A DNA stretch of 6,461 bases from Bacteroidales bacterium (lineage in GTDB: Bacteria; Bacteroidota; Bacteroidia; Bacteroidales; P3). Under the pieces are notes generated by a model, which saw only the letters and a list, made by a program, of their open reading frames with translations, made no database searches and was not told the DNA's origin. Position 1 is the stretch's first letter; every line of letters starts with the position of its first letter. The DNA is taken from assembly GCA_017988355.1 (NCBI GenBank), contig JAGNRX010000068.1:1-6461 (forward strand), in the 5' to 3' direction. Position numbers and translations under genes: made by a program. Positions 1-6,461 of the stretch are shown here, piece by piece.

Positions 1-2357
1 CTAATTGTTGTTTTAGTCCAAATCTCATCTGAAAGAGCTAAGCAATTTGATCTTACCCATATTTCATATACTCTATTAGGTAGGAGGTTAGAGATTTGGA
101 AAGGATGATTTGAGGTTGTGAAACTTGTTGATGAGCCTAATAATGTGTCTGTAATAACAATGTTCCAATTTGTATTATTTGAATAGCTAGCCCAGTCAAT
201 AATTACATTGTGTGAATTTACCTCTATGATTGAGATTTGATTTGGAGATTTACAAAGTTCTTTGATTTGAAAGTCTTTTATTAAGTTGTTGACTATTGAG
301 TTTTCATTATATCTTGGAACAAAAGCAAACCTAACAAAACTCTCGTTTGCAAATTGTGGTATTTCTAAAGCGGTTGAGCTTAGGTGGTCTGTTTGAGTTA
401 GATTTCTTATTTCAAAATATGTTGAACCATTATTTGTTGCAAGAAGTTTTGTGTATAGTAAAGGGAAGATGCTATCGCAGTGGTAGTAGCTGAAACGAAG
501 TTCAGGATAGCCCAAATTGCTAAAATTAAATATTGGAGAAAGGAGTGTGTCGCCTTTTGTTTCCCAACAAGAATTTGGATTATTATAACCTGATATCTTA
601 TTCCAAGAGATGGTATCGTTAGTCAAATCATTAAATGGGAATTGACTAATAGTGTTGCATAGGGTATGGAGGAAAAACTCTGAATACCTTGATGTGTCGT
701 TATGAATTGAGATTGCTTTAATCCTAATCTTATAATCGGTGTCTGGTATAAGACTTGTTAGGGTGTCAAATCTCGCGTAAATGTTTCTTTGATTATAGAC
801 TGTGTTTTCTCCATTATCAACTCCATACTCAAATATCCATTTCGTAACACTTGAATCCTCATTCCAAGATAGGATAGCATTAGTGTTAGAATAGGAAATG
901 GTGTGAATGTTTGCAGGAGGAAGACATCTTATTCTTGTTGTGAAAGTGTCGATTGTTGAAAAGAAGCTTTCTTCCATTGTGCATTCTGCTTGAACTCTGT
1001 ATATATAGGTTGTGTTATCGTCTAAGTCTTGTAGAGAATAGTTTGAGGAGACTAAATTGATTTGATTCCACTGGGTTTGTCCAAGTTTCCTATATTGAAT
1101 GTTAAATTCCTCTTGTCCGTCAGCAAAATTCCAACTAAGATTTGCATAACTTGAAGACACATAGCTATGAGTTGGGTTAGTAGGAGGGGCACAGTAGCGA
1201 GCTGTAATGTAGATATCATCAACAATTGCTCCACCTTGTCCTCCAACTGAGGCATTATTTATCCAAGCAAAAACAAGCCTTCGTACCTGTCCAACAAATT
1301 GTGCAGGAATTTCAATATGTTCCGATTGCCACTGCTGATTTGAATTATTGTAAAACACTGATCCTATTCTGTTGGCATCATTAGGAAGAGAGTTAATGCT
1401 TAAAGGGGTGTTTTCTCCCATCAAATAAACTTTTAAACCATCATTTGGTATTTCGCCTAAGCAATTCCATTTGAAATCTAAGTAGAAGCTTGAAGCGTAA
1501 GAAGGGATTAGGACATCAATATAGGCATAAGAGATTGCAGGTGATTGGGCGTAGTAATCATTGGTATTTCCTCCATTAGTTGAAACATAAATTGATTGAT
1601 TTCCGTCAACTGTTTCATTGTATGAATTACCCAAAATCCAAGGATTCAAAGACCCATTAACAAATCCGAAGGTTGAATTTTGAATGTCATCTTCAAAAGT
1701 TTGCATAACAGGAAGGTCGTAGAACTGATTAGAAATATATCTTGTACTAATAAATGACCAGCTGCTTTCAACGCCTAAGCAATTGTTCTTAACAGCAATC
1801 TGATACCATGAATCAAGGTTTAAAGATGAGGCTGGGATTTGATAAAAGTAATTATTAACAACTACTCTTGTACCCTCAAGATTAGGGTCAGAGCCAAGTG
1901 ATCCATAAACAACCTCCCACTCACTCTGTGATGCATCTCCTTCCCACTGAACAGTTATTCCATTTGCTCCCATTGAATTAATAGTAAGTTGAGAGATTGG
2001 ATTACAACCATTAGGTGAGGGATTGGTAAGGAAGGTTGCAATATTTGACCACTGGGTTGTGTCTCCAAGATTGTCAATCATCCTAACCTTAAAATTGTAA
2101 GCAGTTCCAATAACAAGGTCTGATATAATTATTGAGTTTGTTGAGACAATTTCTTCAATAATGTTGCTACTTTGAGATACATTATAATTAATTATCCAAA
2201 ACAATCCATTGACATCATTATTCCAAGAAAGAGTTGCATCTCCATATTGGATATTTGTTGCACTTAGATTTGTGGGTGCAGGAAATAGTGAATTATCTGC
2301 ATTTGCATTGAAAGCAAATGAAAGCAATAAAATGAAGAAAATATAAGCTCGTTTCAT
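1..2357 (-). CDS. Secreted multidomain FN3 / adhesin-like jelly-roll protein (C terminus beyond window)
   Basis: The frame is open from the ATG at 2355-2357 to the left edge: 785 codons plus two bases, with no stop. Residues 1-20 form a Sec signal peptide (basic MKR, a hydrophobic core, then NANA before the likely cleavage site). I read the following modules: FN3 at about 26-112, FN3 at about 117-207, a MAM/cleaved-adhesin-like jelly roll at about 212-388 (ending in a VDDIYI strand), FN3 at about 389-476, FN3 at about 478-565, a second, more divergent jelly roll at about 567-698, and FN3 from about 699 to the edge. Several FN3 modules begin with a Cys-x-Pro-type motif, carry an LSWN-type Trp strand, and have the late Tyr-x-[IV]-x-[IV] strand. 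In Bacteroidota such proteins are usually surface-exposed or secreted adhesins, often type IX secretion substrates with a C-terminal sorting domain. That end lies outside the window, so this route is inferred. Ligand and exact function are unknown. The gene is divergent from parE. Confidence 0.9.
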   Translation of the reverse strand, partial: MKRAYIFFILLLSFAFNANADNSLFPAPTNLSATNIQYGDATLSWNNDVNGLFWIINYNVSQSSNIIEEIVSTNSIIISDLVIGTAYNFKVRMIDNLGDTTQWSNIATFLTNPSPNGCNPISQLTINSMGANGITVQWEGDASQSEWEVVYGSLGSDPNLEGTRVVVNNYFYQIPASSLNLDSWYQIAVKNNCLGVESSWSFISTRYISNQFYDLPVMQTFEDDIQNSTFGFVNGSLNPWILGNSYNETVDGNQSIYVSTNGGNTNDYYAQSPAISYAYIDVLIPSYASSFYLDFKWNCLGEIPNDGLKVYLMGENTPLSINSLPNDANRIGSVFYNNSNQQWQSEHIEIPAQFVGQVRRLVFAWINNASVGGQGGAIVDDIYITARYCAPPTNPTHSYVSSSYANLSWNFADGQEEFNIQYRKLGQTQWNQINLVSSNYSLQDLDDNTTYIYRVQAECTMEESFFSTIDTFTTRIRCLPPANIHTISYSNTNAILSWNEDSSVTKWIFEYGVDNGENTVYNQRNIYARFDTLTSLIPDTDYKIRIKAISIHNDTSRYSEFFLHTLCNTISQFPFNDLTNDTISWNKISGYNNPNSCWETKGDTLLSPIFNFSNLGYPELRFSYYHCDSIFPLLYTKLLATNNGSTYFEIRNLTQTDHLSSTALEIPQFANESFVRFAFVPRYNENSIVNNLIKDFQIKELCKSPNQISIIEVNSHNVIIDWASYSNNTNWNIVITDTLLGSSTSFTTSNHPFQISNLLPNRVYEIWVRSNCLALSDEIWTKTTI

Positions 2358-2388
2358 AACAATAAAATATGTTTTAATCTTTAAACAG

Positions 2389-2420
2389 CAAAAGTAACTA
2401 AAATGTAAACAACAAACAAA
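2389..2420 (-). promoter_or_regulatory. Bacteroidota-type promoter for the FN3 protein gene
   Basis: On the minus strand a TTTG (-33 element, 2417-2420) is followed after 20 bases by TACTTTTG (2389-2396), a perfect match to the Bacteroidota -7 consensus TAnnTTTG. Transcription would start near 2382, giving an AT-rich leader of about 25 bases before the ATG at 2357, with no Shine-Dalgarno sequence. A second TTTG at 2413-2416 gives a shorter 16-base spacer and is less likely. The elements are read directly from the sequence; activity is inferred. Confidence 0.72.
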
Positions 2421-2429
2421 AACTTTTCG

Positions 2430-2437
2430 TACTTTTG
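2430..2437 (+). promoter_or_regulatory. Probable -7 box of the parE promoter
   Basis: TACTTTTG at 2430-2437 matches the Bacteroidota -7 consensus TAnnTTTG. No good TTTG stands about 20 bases upstream (the 2402-2411 area offers only a weak ATG/TGT stretch), so the -33 half is poor. A start site several bases past the box would fall at about 2442-2446, essentially on the ATG at 2444. That implies a leaderless or nearly leaderless parE transcript. The box is the exact mirror of the minus-strand -7 box at 2389-2396. Confidence 0.5.
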
Positions 2438-2443
2438 CATCTT

Positions 2444-4309
2444 ATGACAATGGAAGAACAAATAAATAGAGCTAATTATAATGATGACAGTGTAAAGTCT
2501 CTTCAATGGAACGAACACATTAGGCTTCGTCCTGGAATGTATATTGGGAAATTGGGTGATGGAGCTTCGCCAGATGATGGGATTTATATATTAATTAAAG
2601 AGGTAATAGACAATTCTATTGATGAATTTGCAATGGGATTTGGTAAGAATATTGATATTGAAATTGATTTTGAATCTAAAAAAGTAAGGGTTAGGGATTA
2701 TGGTAGGGGAATACCTCTGGGTAAGGTTGTAGATTGCGTTTCCAAAATTAATACAGGAGCTAAGTATGACTCAGTTTCTTTCCAAAAATCTGTTGGAATG
2801 AATGGGGTAGGAACAAAGGCTGTTAATGCTCTTTCAGAATACTTCTACACCCAATCGATAAGAGAGGGCAAAACAAAGATAGCAGAGTTTTCAAAAGGGA
2901 TTCTATCAGAGGACACTAAGATAGAGAAGTCCGACTTGCAAGATGGAACAATTATTGAATTTATTCCTGACAAAGAACTATTCGGCAACTTCTTCTTCCT
3001 TGATGAGTATATTGAAAAAATGATTTGGAACTATGCCTATCTTAACAGAGGACTTATAATAACTTATAATGGGAAGAAATACGTTTCCAAAAATGGTTTA
3101 TTTGATTTGCTTGAAAACAATATAGATTCAGAAATCATATATCCAATAATTCATATTAGGGAAGATAACTTTGAATTTGCTTTCACACACTCCGAAAAAG
3201 CTTATGGTGAAGAGTACCATTCCTTTGTTAACGGACAACATACCTCACAAGGAGGAACACATCAACTTGCCTTTAGAGAATCTCTAACAAAAGTATGTAG
3301 GGAGTTTTACAAAAAAGACTACGAACCTTCTGATATACGCAGTGGTATAATATGTGCTATTAGTTTAAGAATACAAGAACCTATTTTTGAATCTCAAACA
3401 AAGACAAAGCTTGGTTCAATCAATATGGAGCCTGGTGGAAAGGGGCAAACAGTTAAGAACTTCATTAATGATGCAGTTAAACTTAATGTTGATAACTACT
3501 TATATAAACATCCTGACACAGCCGATAGTCTTCTAAGGAAGATACTACAAAGTGAGAAAGAAAGAAAAGATATTGCGAGCATAAAGAAGATTGCTAAGGA
3601 TAGTGCAAAGAAAATAAGCCTTCATAATAAGAAACTAAGAGATTGTAGGATACACTATAACACAAAAGATGATAGGAGATTAGAGTCAACCCTTTTTATT
3701 ACCGAAGGGGATTCTGCATCTGGCTCAATAACAAAGTCAAGAGACGTAAACACACAAGCAGTGTTTTCTCTAAGAGGTAAACCTTTGAATAGCTATGGAG
3801 AGTCGAAAGAGATTGTTTATAGGAATGAAGAGTTTAATCTATTGCAATCAGCCCTTAATATTGAAAATGACCTTGAAGATTTAAGATATAATAATATTGT
3901 AATAGCAACCGATGCCGATGTTGATGGTATGCATATAAGGATGCTACTAATGACATTCTTCTTACAGTTCTTCCCTGAAATGGTTAAGGCAGGACATGTT
4001 TATATACTCCAAACTCCCCTTTTTAGAGTAAGAAACAAACAAAAGACAATATATTGTTATTCAGAGGAAGAGAAACAAAATGCAATGAGCCAACTTGGAG
4101 CAAATCCAGAGATAACTCGTTTTAAAGGATTAGGAGAAATATCCCCTGATGAGTTTAGGTTCTTTATTGGAAAAGATATTAGATTAGACCCTGTTATTCT
4201 AAATAAAGAAAGCGGAATAAAAGAAGTCTTATCTTTCTTTATGGGCGATAATACTCCTGAAAGACAAGCCTATATAATTGAAAACCTTAGATACGAAGAA
4301 GTAATATAA
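2444..4309 (+). CDS. parE: DNA topoisomerase IV subunit B (ParE)
   Basis: This is the ATPase subunit of a type IIA topoisomerase, which with ParC decatenates and relaxes DNA in the cytoplasm. Numbering is from the ATG at 2444 (621 aa). The GHKL ATPase domain shows RPGMYIG at 29-35, the EVIDNSIDE box with catalytic Glu53 and Mg-binding Asn57, DYGRGIP at 85-91, and the GMNGVG lid at 118-123. The transducer domain has the QTKTKL switch-lysine loop at 318-323. The TOPRIM domain has EGDSA at 421-425 and the metal-binding DADVD at 490-494, then RFKGLGE at 559-565. The wording [14 protein letters not shown] and the length fit Bacteroidota ParE better than GyrB; a GyrB label is the main alternative. 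An in-frame TTG at 2435 would add three residues but lies inside the -7 box, so I prefer ATG 2444 (ATG 2450 is also possible). No parC follows. All key residues are intact. Confidence 0.93.
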   Translation: MTMEEQINRANYNDDSVKSLQWNEHIRLRPGMYIGKLGDGASPDDGIYILIKEVIDNSIDEFAMGFGKNIDIEIDFESKKVRVRDYGRGIPLGKVVDCVSKINTGAKYDSVSFQKSVGMNGVGTKAVNALSEYFYTQSIREGKTKIAEFSKGILSEDTKIEKSDLQDGTIIEFIPDKELFGNFFFLDEYIEKMIWNYAYLNRGLIITYNGKKYVSKNGLFDLLENNIDSEIIYPIIHIREDNFEFAFTHSEKAYGEEYHSFVNGQHTSQGGTHQLAFRESLTKVCREFYKKDYEPSDIRSGIICAISLRIQEPIFESQTKTKLGSINMEPGGKGQTVKNFINDAVKLNVDNYLYKHPDTADSLLRKILQSEKERKDIASIKKIAKDSAKKISLHNKKLRDCRIHYNTKDDRRLESTLFITEGDSASGSITKSRDVNTQAVFSLRGKPLNSYGESKEIVYRNEEFNLLQSALNIENDLEDLRYNNIVIATDADVDGMHIRMLLMTFFLQFFPEMVKAGHVYILQTPLFRVRNKQKTIYCYSEEEKQNAMSQLGANPEITRFKGLGEISPDEFRFFIGKDIRLDPVILNKESGIKEVLSFFMGDNTPERQAYIIENLRYEEVI

Positions 4310-4333
4310 AAATAATAAATCTTATTAATTGAT

Positions 4334-5017
4334 ATGAAAAGAATATATTTATTTACCACTGCAATAATCCTAACGATGTGTTTCTTCACAAACAATTCAT
4401 TTGCTCAAACTGAAGAAGGTGAAGAATTGATTAAGCCTTGGACAGACATTGTTAAAAACACAGCCGACCCAGCATCATGGACATGGAGCAAGAATGAAAG
4501 CTCACGATTTGTTATTCGTGGAGATTGGGATGGCGATGGTTTTGATGAAATGCTATATGAAAGTGCAACACAACTCTTTTCCGATAATTCAGATATAACA
4601 CCCCTAAACTTAATGGGTGACTTAGGCGTTTTCTTTCTAAAAAATGAAGGAGACCTTGACGGAGACGGAGGAGATGAAATATCCTTTATGTCAGTTAATA
4701 GAGATTATTCAAATCTTAACGTAATTAGAGTTTGGTCTTATACAGGCAATCGTTGGAGAGAACTATTCCAAACAGAGGTTCATATTTGGGATTGTCCAAA
4801 CTATAAACCAACAACCCCTGAAGAGAAGTTTACTCACGAATGGAAGAGGAAGAATAACTATTCACTAAATTCTGTTATACTTAAGAAACACGATGGAATA
4901 ATAGATGTGATTGGCATACATCCAAACGGCAGATATGCAATTGAGGAAATTAGAGTATTGGATAAGAGTGCTATGAAGAGAAAATGGGGAATGATTATCC
5001 AGCCTCGTGAGGATTAA
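4334..5017 (+). CDS. Exported protein of unknown function with two DxDxDG (FG-GAP/VCBS-like) motifs
   Basis: This 227-residue protein has a signal peptide at 1-24 (MKRIYLF, a hydrophobic stretch, then NSFA before Gln25). There is no lipobox at the cleavage site, so it should be released to the periplasm or outside rather than lipidated. Two Asp-rich loops stand out: DWDGDGFDE at 64-72 and DLDGDGGDE at 107-115. This DxDxDGxxDE pattern is the calcium-binding loop of FG-GAP/VCBS-type beta-propeller repeats and dockerin-like loops. Two repeats are too few for a whole propeller. The C-terminal half (about 130-227) is rich in Trp, Lys and Arg and I do not recognise it. The gene starts 24 bases after the parE stop with no Shine-Dalgarno sequence and no terminator between, so co-transcription is plausible. 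Calcium binding is inferred from the motif; the role is unknown. Confidence 0.85.
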   Translation: MKRIYLFTTAIILTMCFFTNNSFAQTEEGEELIKPWTDIVKNTADPASWTWSKNESSRFVIRGDWDGDGFDEMLYESATQLFSDNSDITPLNLMGDLGVFFLKNEGDLDGDGGDEISFMSVNRDYSNLNVIRVWSYTGNRWRELFQTEVHIWDCPNYKPTTPEEKFTHEWKRKNNYSLNSVILKKHDGIIDVIGIHPNGRYAIEEIRVLDKSAMKRKWGMIIQPRED

Positions 5018-5074
5018 GACTTCTTTCTTCCTAACTAAATACTTATTTCAAAGCAATAATTAATTAAGCCGAAT

Positions 5075-6316
5075 ATGAAAAAGCTATTTATTATATTATT
5101 CATATTTTTGTCTGTTAATTTATTTTCACAGACCAAAGAATTCAATATTGAAAAAGCTGTCTATTACCTAGCCTCTGATGAGTTGCAAGGAAGACACCCA
5201 GCCACCAATGGAGACACCTTAGCTGTTGAGTTTGTTGCAAATGTTTTCAAAGAATTTAATATAAAACCTTTCTTTCCCACCTATTTTCAAGAAGTAGTTT
5301 TTAAGAATATGCGTTCTATTGCAACAAATAGCAAGCAGGCAGGCCCAAAATCTGAAATTACAAGAAATGTTGTTGGAGTGATTGAAGGAAGTGACCCAAT
5401 TCTTAAAAATGAATATATAGTTATTGGAGCTCATCTTGATCATTTAGGATTGGGAGGTGTGATGAGTGGTTCGATGTCAAAAGAACAAGGCAAAGTCCAT
5501 TATGGAGCTGATGATAATGCTTCTGGTGTTTCTCTAATGCTTGACTTAGCAAGAAAGTTTTCTGCTTCTCCTACAAAAAGGAGTATAATTTTTATTGCCT
5601 TTGCTTGTGAAGAAAAAGGATTAATTGGCTCTAAGCAATTTCTTGAAGGACTTCCTTTTGAAACAACTAAGATTGTTGGAATGCTTAACTTCGATATGGT
5701 AGGTAAACTTAAAAACAATAACCTAACAGTTGGTGGTTCAAAGACATCAAATAAAGCTGAAAAGATTATTAAAAGATATTCCAAACAATATGATTTGAAT
5801 ATTACCCTATCCAAAAGCGGAGTAGCACCTTCAGACCACGCTTCTTTTTATGCTAAATATATACCAGTTTTCTATTTCACAACAGGAGCAGACTCAACCT
5901 ATCACACACCATACGATATTCCAGAGAACATTAACTATCAAGGGATAGAATTGCTTTCATCATACACTTTCGATATTGCAAATGATGTTGGAAACATGAA
6001 AACAAAATTAAAGTTCAAGAAGGTTAAAGAACCTAAATCAAAAGGGAGTATGGCTTCAATGAAAGTAACCTTAGGTCTAATGCCAGATGTTACAGGAAGT
6101 ACAACAGAAGGCTTAAAAGCTGAGGTGGTTTCAAGAGGAAAGCCTGCCGACAAAGCTGGAATGATGAATGGTGATATTATTATTGAACTTAATGGCAAAA
6201 AAGTAAAGGATATCTATTCTTATATGGAAATACTTGGAAAACTTGAAAAAGGCGCAACCATTACTGCTAAAGTAAAAAGAGACGGAAAAACAAAAGAATT
6301 AAAAATTAAGCTATAA
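5075..6316 (+). CDS. Exported M28-family zinc peptidase with C-terminal PDZ domain
   Basis: This 413-residue protein has a signal peptide at about 1-19 (MKKLF, a hydrophobic core, then LFSQ). The M28 aminopeptidase-like domain covers roughly 25-310. The two-zinc site can be read in order: His120 and Asp122 in GAHLDH, the Asp146/Asp147 pair in GADDNASG, the Glu179-Glu180 pair (general base plus zinc ligand) in ACEEKG, Asp207 in NFDMVG, and His277 in TYHTPYD. All expected ligands are present, so it should be an active metallopeptidase, probably an aminopeptidase acting in the periplasm or outside the cell. Residues about 328-413 form a PDZ-like domain with a GLMPDV strand, the KAGMMNGDIIIELNGKKV core and a final beta strand, which may recruit or position peptide substrates. 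Substrate is unknown. It lies 57 bases after the preceding gene and 13 bases before the next. No Shine-Dalgarno sequence is seen. Confidence 0.92.
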   Translation: MKKLFIILFIFLSVNLFSQTKEFNIEKAVYYLASDELQGRHPATNGDTLAVEFVANVFKEFNIKPFFPTYFQEVVFKNMRSIATNSKQAGPKSEITRNVVGVIEGSDPILKNEYIVIGAHLDHLGLGGVMSGSMSKEQGKVHYGADDNASGVSLMLDLARKFSASPTKRSIIFIAFACEEKGLIGSKQFLEGLPFETTKIVGMLNFDMVGKLKNNNLTVGGSKTSNKAEKIIKRYSKQYDLNITLSKSGVAPSDHASFYAKYIPVFYFTTGADSTYHTPYDIPENINYQGIELLSSYTFDIANDVGNMKTKLKFKKVKEPKSKGSMASMKVTLGLMPDVTGSTTEGLKAEVVSRGKPADKAGMMNGDIIIELNGKKVKDIYSYMEILGKLEKGATITAKVKRDGKTKELKIKL

Positions 6317-6329
6317 AACTAACTTTAGA

Positions 6330-6461
6330 ATGAAAAAATCTACAATTGCAATATTTTGGGTTCTTGCAATAATTCTAACCCTATCAACAAGCATATACCA
6401 GCGCATAACAGGACCAACAAACCCTAAGAAAACTACAATAACTATTAATAGTAACGAGTAC
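6330..6461 (+). CDS. Start of a membrane-anchored protein (3' end beyond window)
   Basis: An ATG at 6330-6332 opens a frame that runs to the right edge without a stop (44 codons seen). Residues 1-3 are basic (MKK), and about 5-22 form one hydrophobic segment, an N-terminal membrane anchor or uncleaved signal. The next stretch, YQRITGPTNPKK (23-34), resembles a motif I associate from memory with Bacteroidota membrane proteins of unknown function that have one N-terminal anchor followed by an extracytoplasmic beta domain. This is recollection only and the family cannot be confirmed from 44 residues. The start lies 13 bases after the M28 peptidase stop, so the two are probably co-transcribed. 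No Shine-Dalgarno sequence is present. Confidence 0.7.
   Translation, partial: MKKSTIAIFWVLAIILTLSTSIYQRITGPTNPKKTTITINSNEY

Noticed and set aside
1052..1255. 67-codon minus-strand open frame
   Set aside because: It lies in another frame of the long FN3 gene on the same strand, which has a signal peptide and clear modules; the short frame has no recognisable features.
1454..1784. 13-base direct repeat cgcctaagcaatt at 1454-1466 and 1772-1784
   Set aside because: Both copies encode an Asn-Cys-Leu-Gly stretch in different modules of the same protein; the flanks differ, so it reads as coding coincidence rather than a mobile or recombination repeat.
2435..2443. TTG start adding three residues to ParE
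   Set aside because: The TTG overlaps the TACTTTTG promoter box, and ATG codons at 2444 and 2450 follow immediately.
2444..4309. Calling the topoisomerase gene gyrB
   Set aside because: The conserved wording around the TOPRIM motif and the overall length fit Bacteroidota ParE better; a genome-wide check for a separate gyrB would settle it.
4313..4327. Inverted repeat TAATAA-ATC-TTATTA after parE, as a terminator
   Set aside because: The six-pair stem is all A/T with no following T run, so it is too weak and is expected by chance in AT-rich DNA.
5219..6198. Three minus-strand open frames (5219-5443, 5500-5814, 5938-6198)
   Set aside because: All are antisense to the M28-PDZ gene, whose catalytic residues and reading frame are unambiguous. 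Their translations look like reverse-strand shadows.
1..6461. Defence system, CRISPR array, prophage or insertion sequence
   Set aside because: No regularly spaced repeats, transposase, integrase, nuclease or tRNA-like structure was seen; every gene is housekeeping, exported or membrane-anchored.

Overview
This is an AT-rich window that reads as the chromosome of a member of the Bacteroidota, probably Bacteroidales-like. Three signs point there. The type IIA topoisomerase B subunit has the sequence style I associate with Bacteroidota ParE. The intergenic region carries Bacteroidota-type promoter elements (TTTG / TAnnTTTG). None of the five gene starts has a Shine-Dalgarno sequence. Multidomain secreted proteins built from fibronectin type III and adhesin-like jelly-roll modules are also typical of this phylum.

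Layout. Positions 1-2357 (minus strand) hold the first 785 codons of a very long secreted, Cys- and Asn-rich protein made of FN3 modules alternating with two jelly-roll modules. The frame is open to the window edge, so the C terminus is missing. Positions 2358-2443 are a compact divergent promoter region. From there the plus strand carries a co-directional run: parE (topoisomerase IV subunit B), a small exported protein with two Asp-rich DxDxDG calcium-type motifs, an exported M28 zinc peptidase with a C-terminal PDZ domain, and the start of a membrane-anchored protein cut by the right edge. Gaps between the plus-strand genes are 24, 57 and 13 bases, with no convincing terminator, so they may form one operon.

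Function. ParE is the only clearly housekeeping gene; it would pair with a ParC subunit that is not in the window. All the other genes encode exported or membrane proteins, so the region mixes chromosome decatenation with envelope and secretion functions. Nothing in the sequence ties the secreted proteins mechanistically to ParE. I see no tRNA, rRNA, CRISPR array, insertion sequence or phage gene. The least ordinary feature is the 86-base divergent promoter region, where two identical -7 boxes face opposite ways and the parE start codon lies almost on its predicted transcription start.
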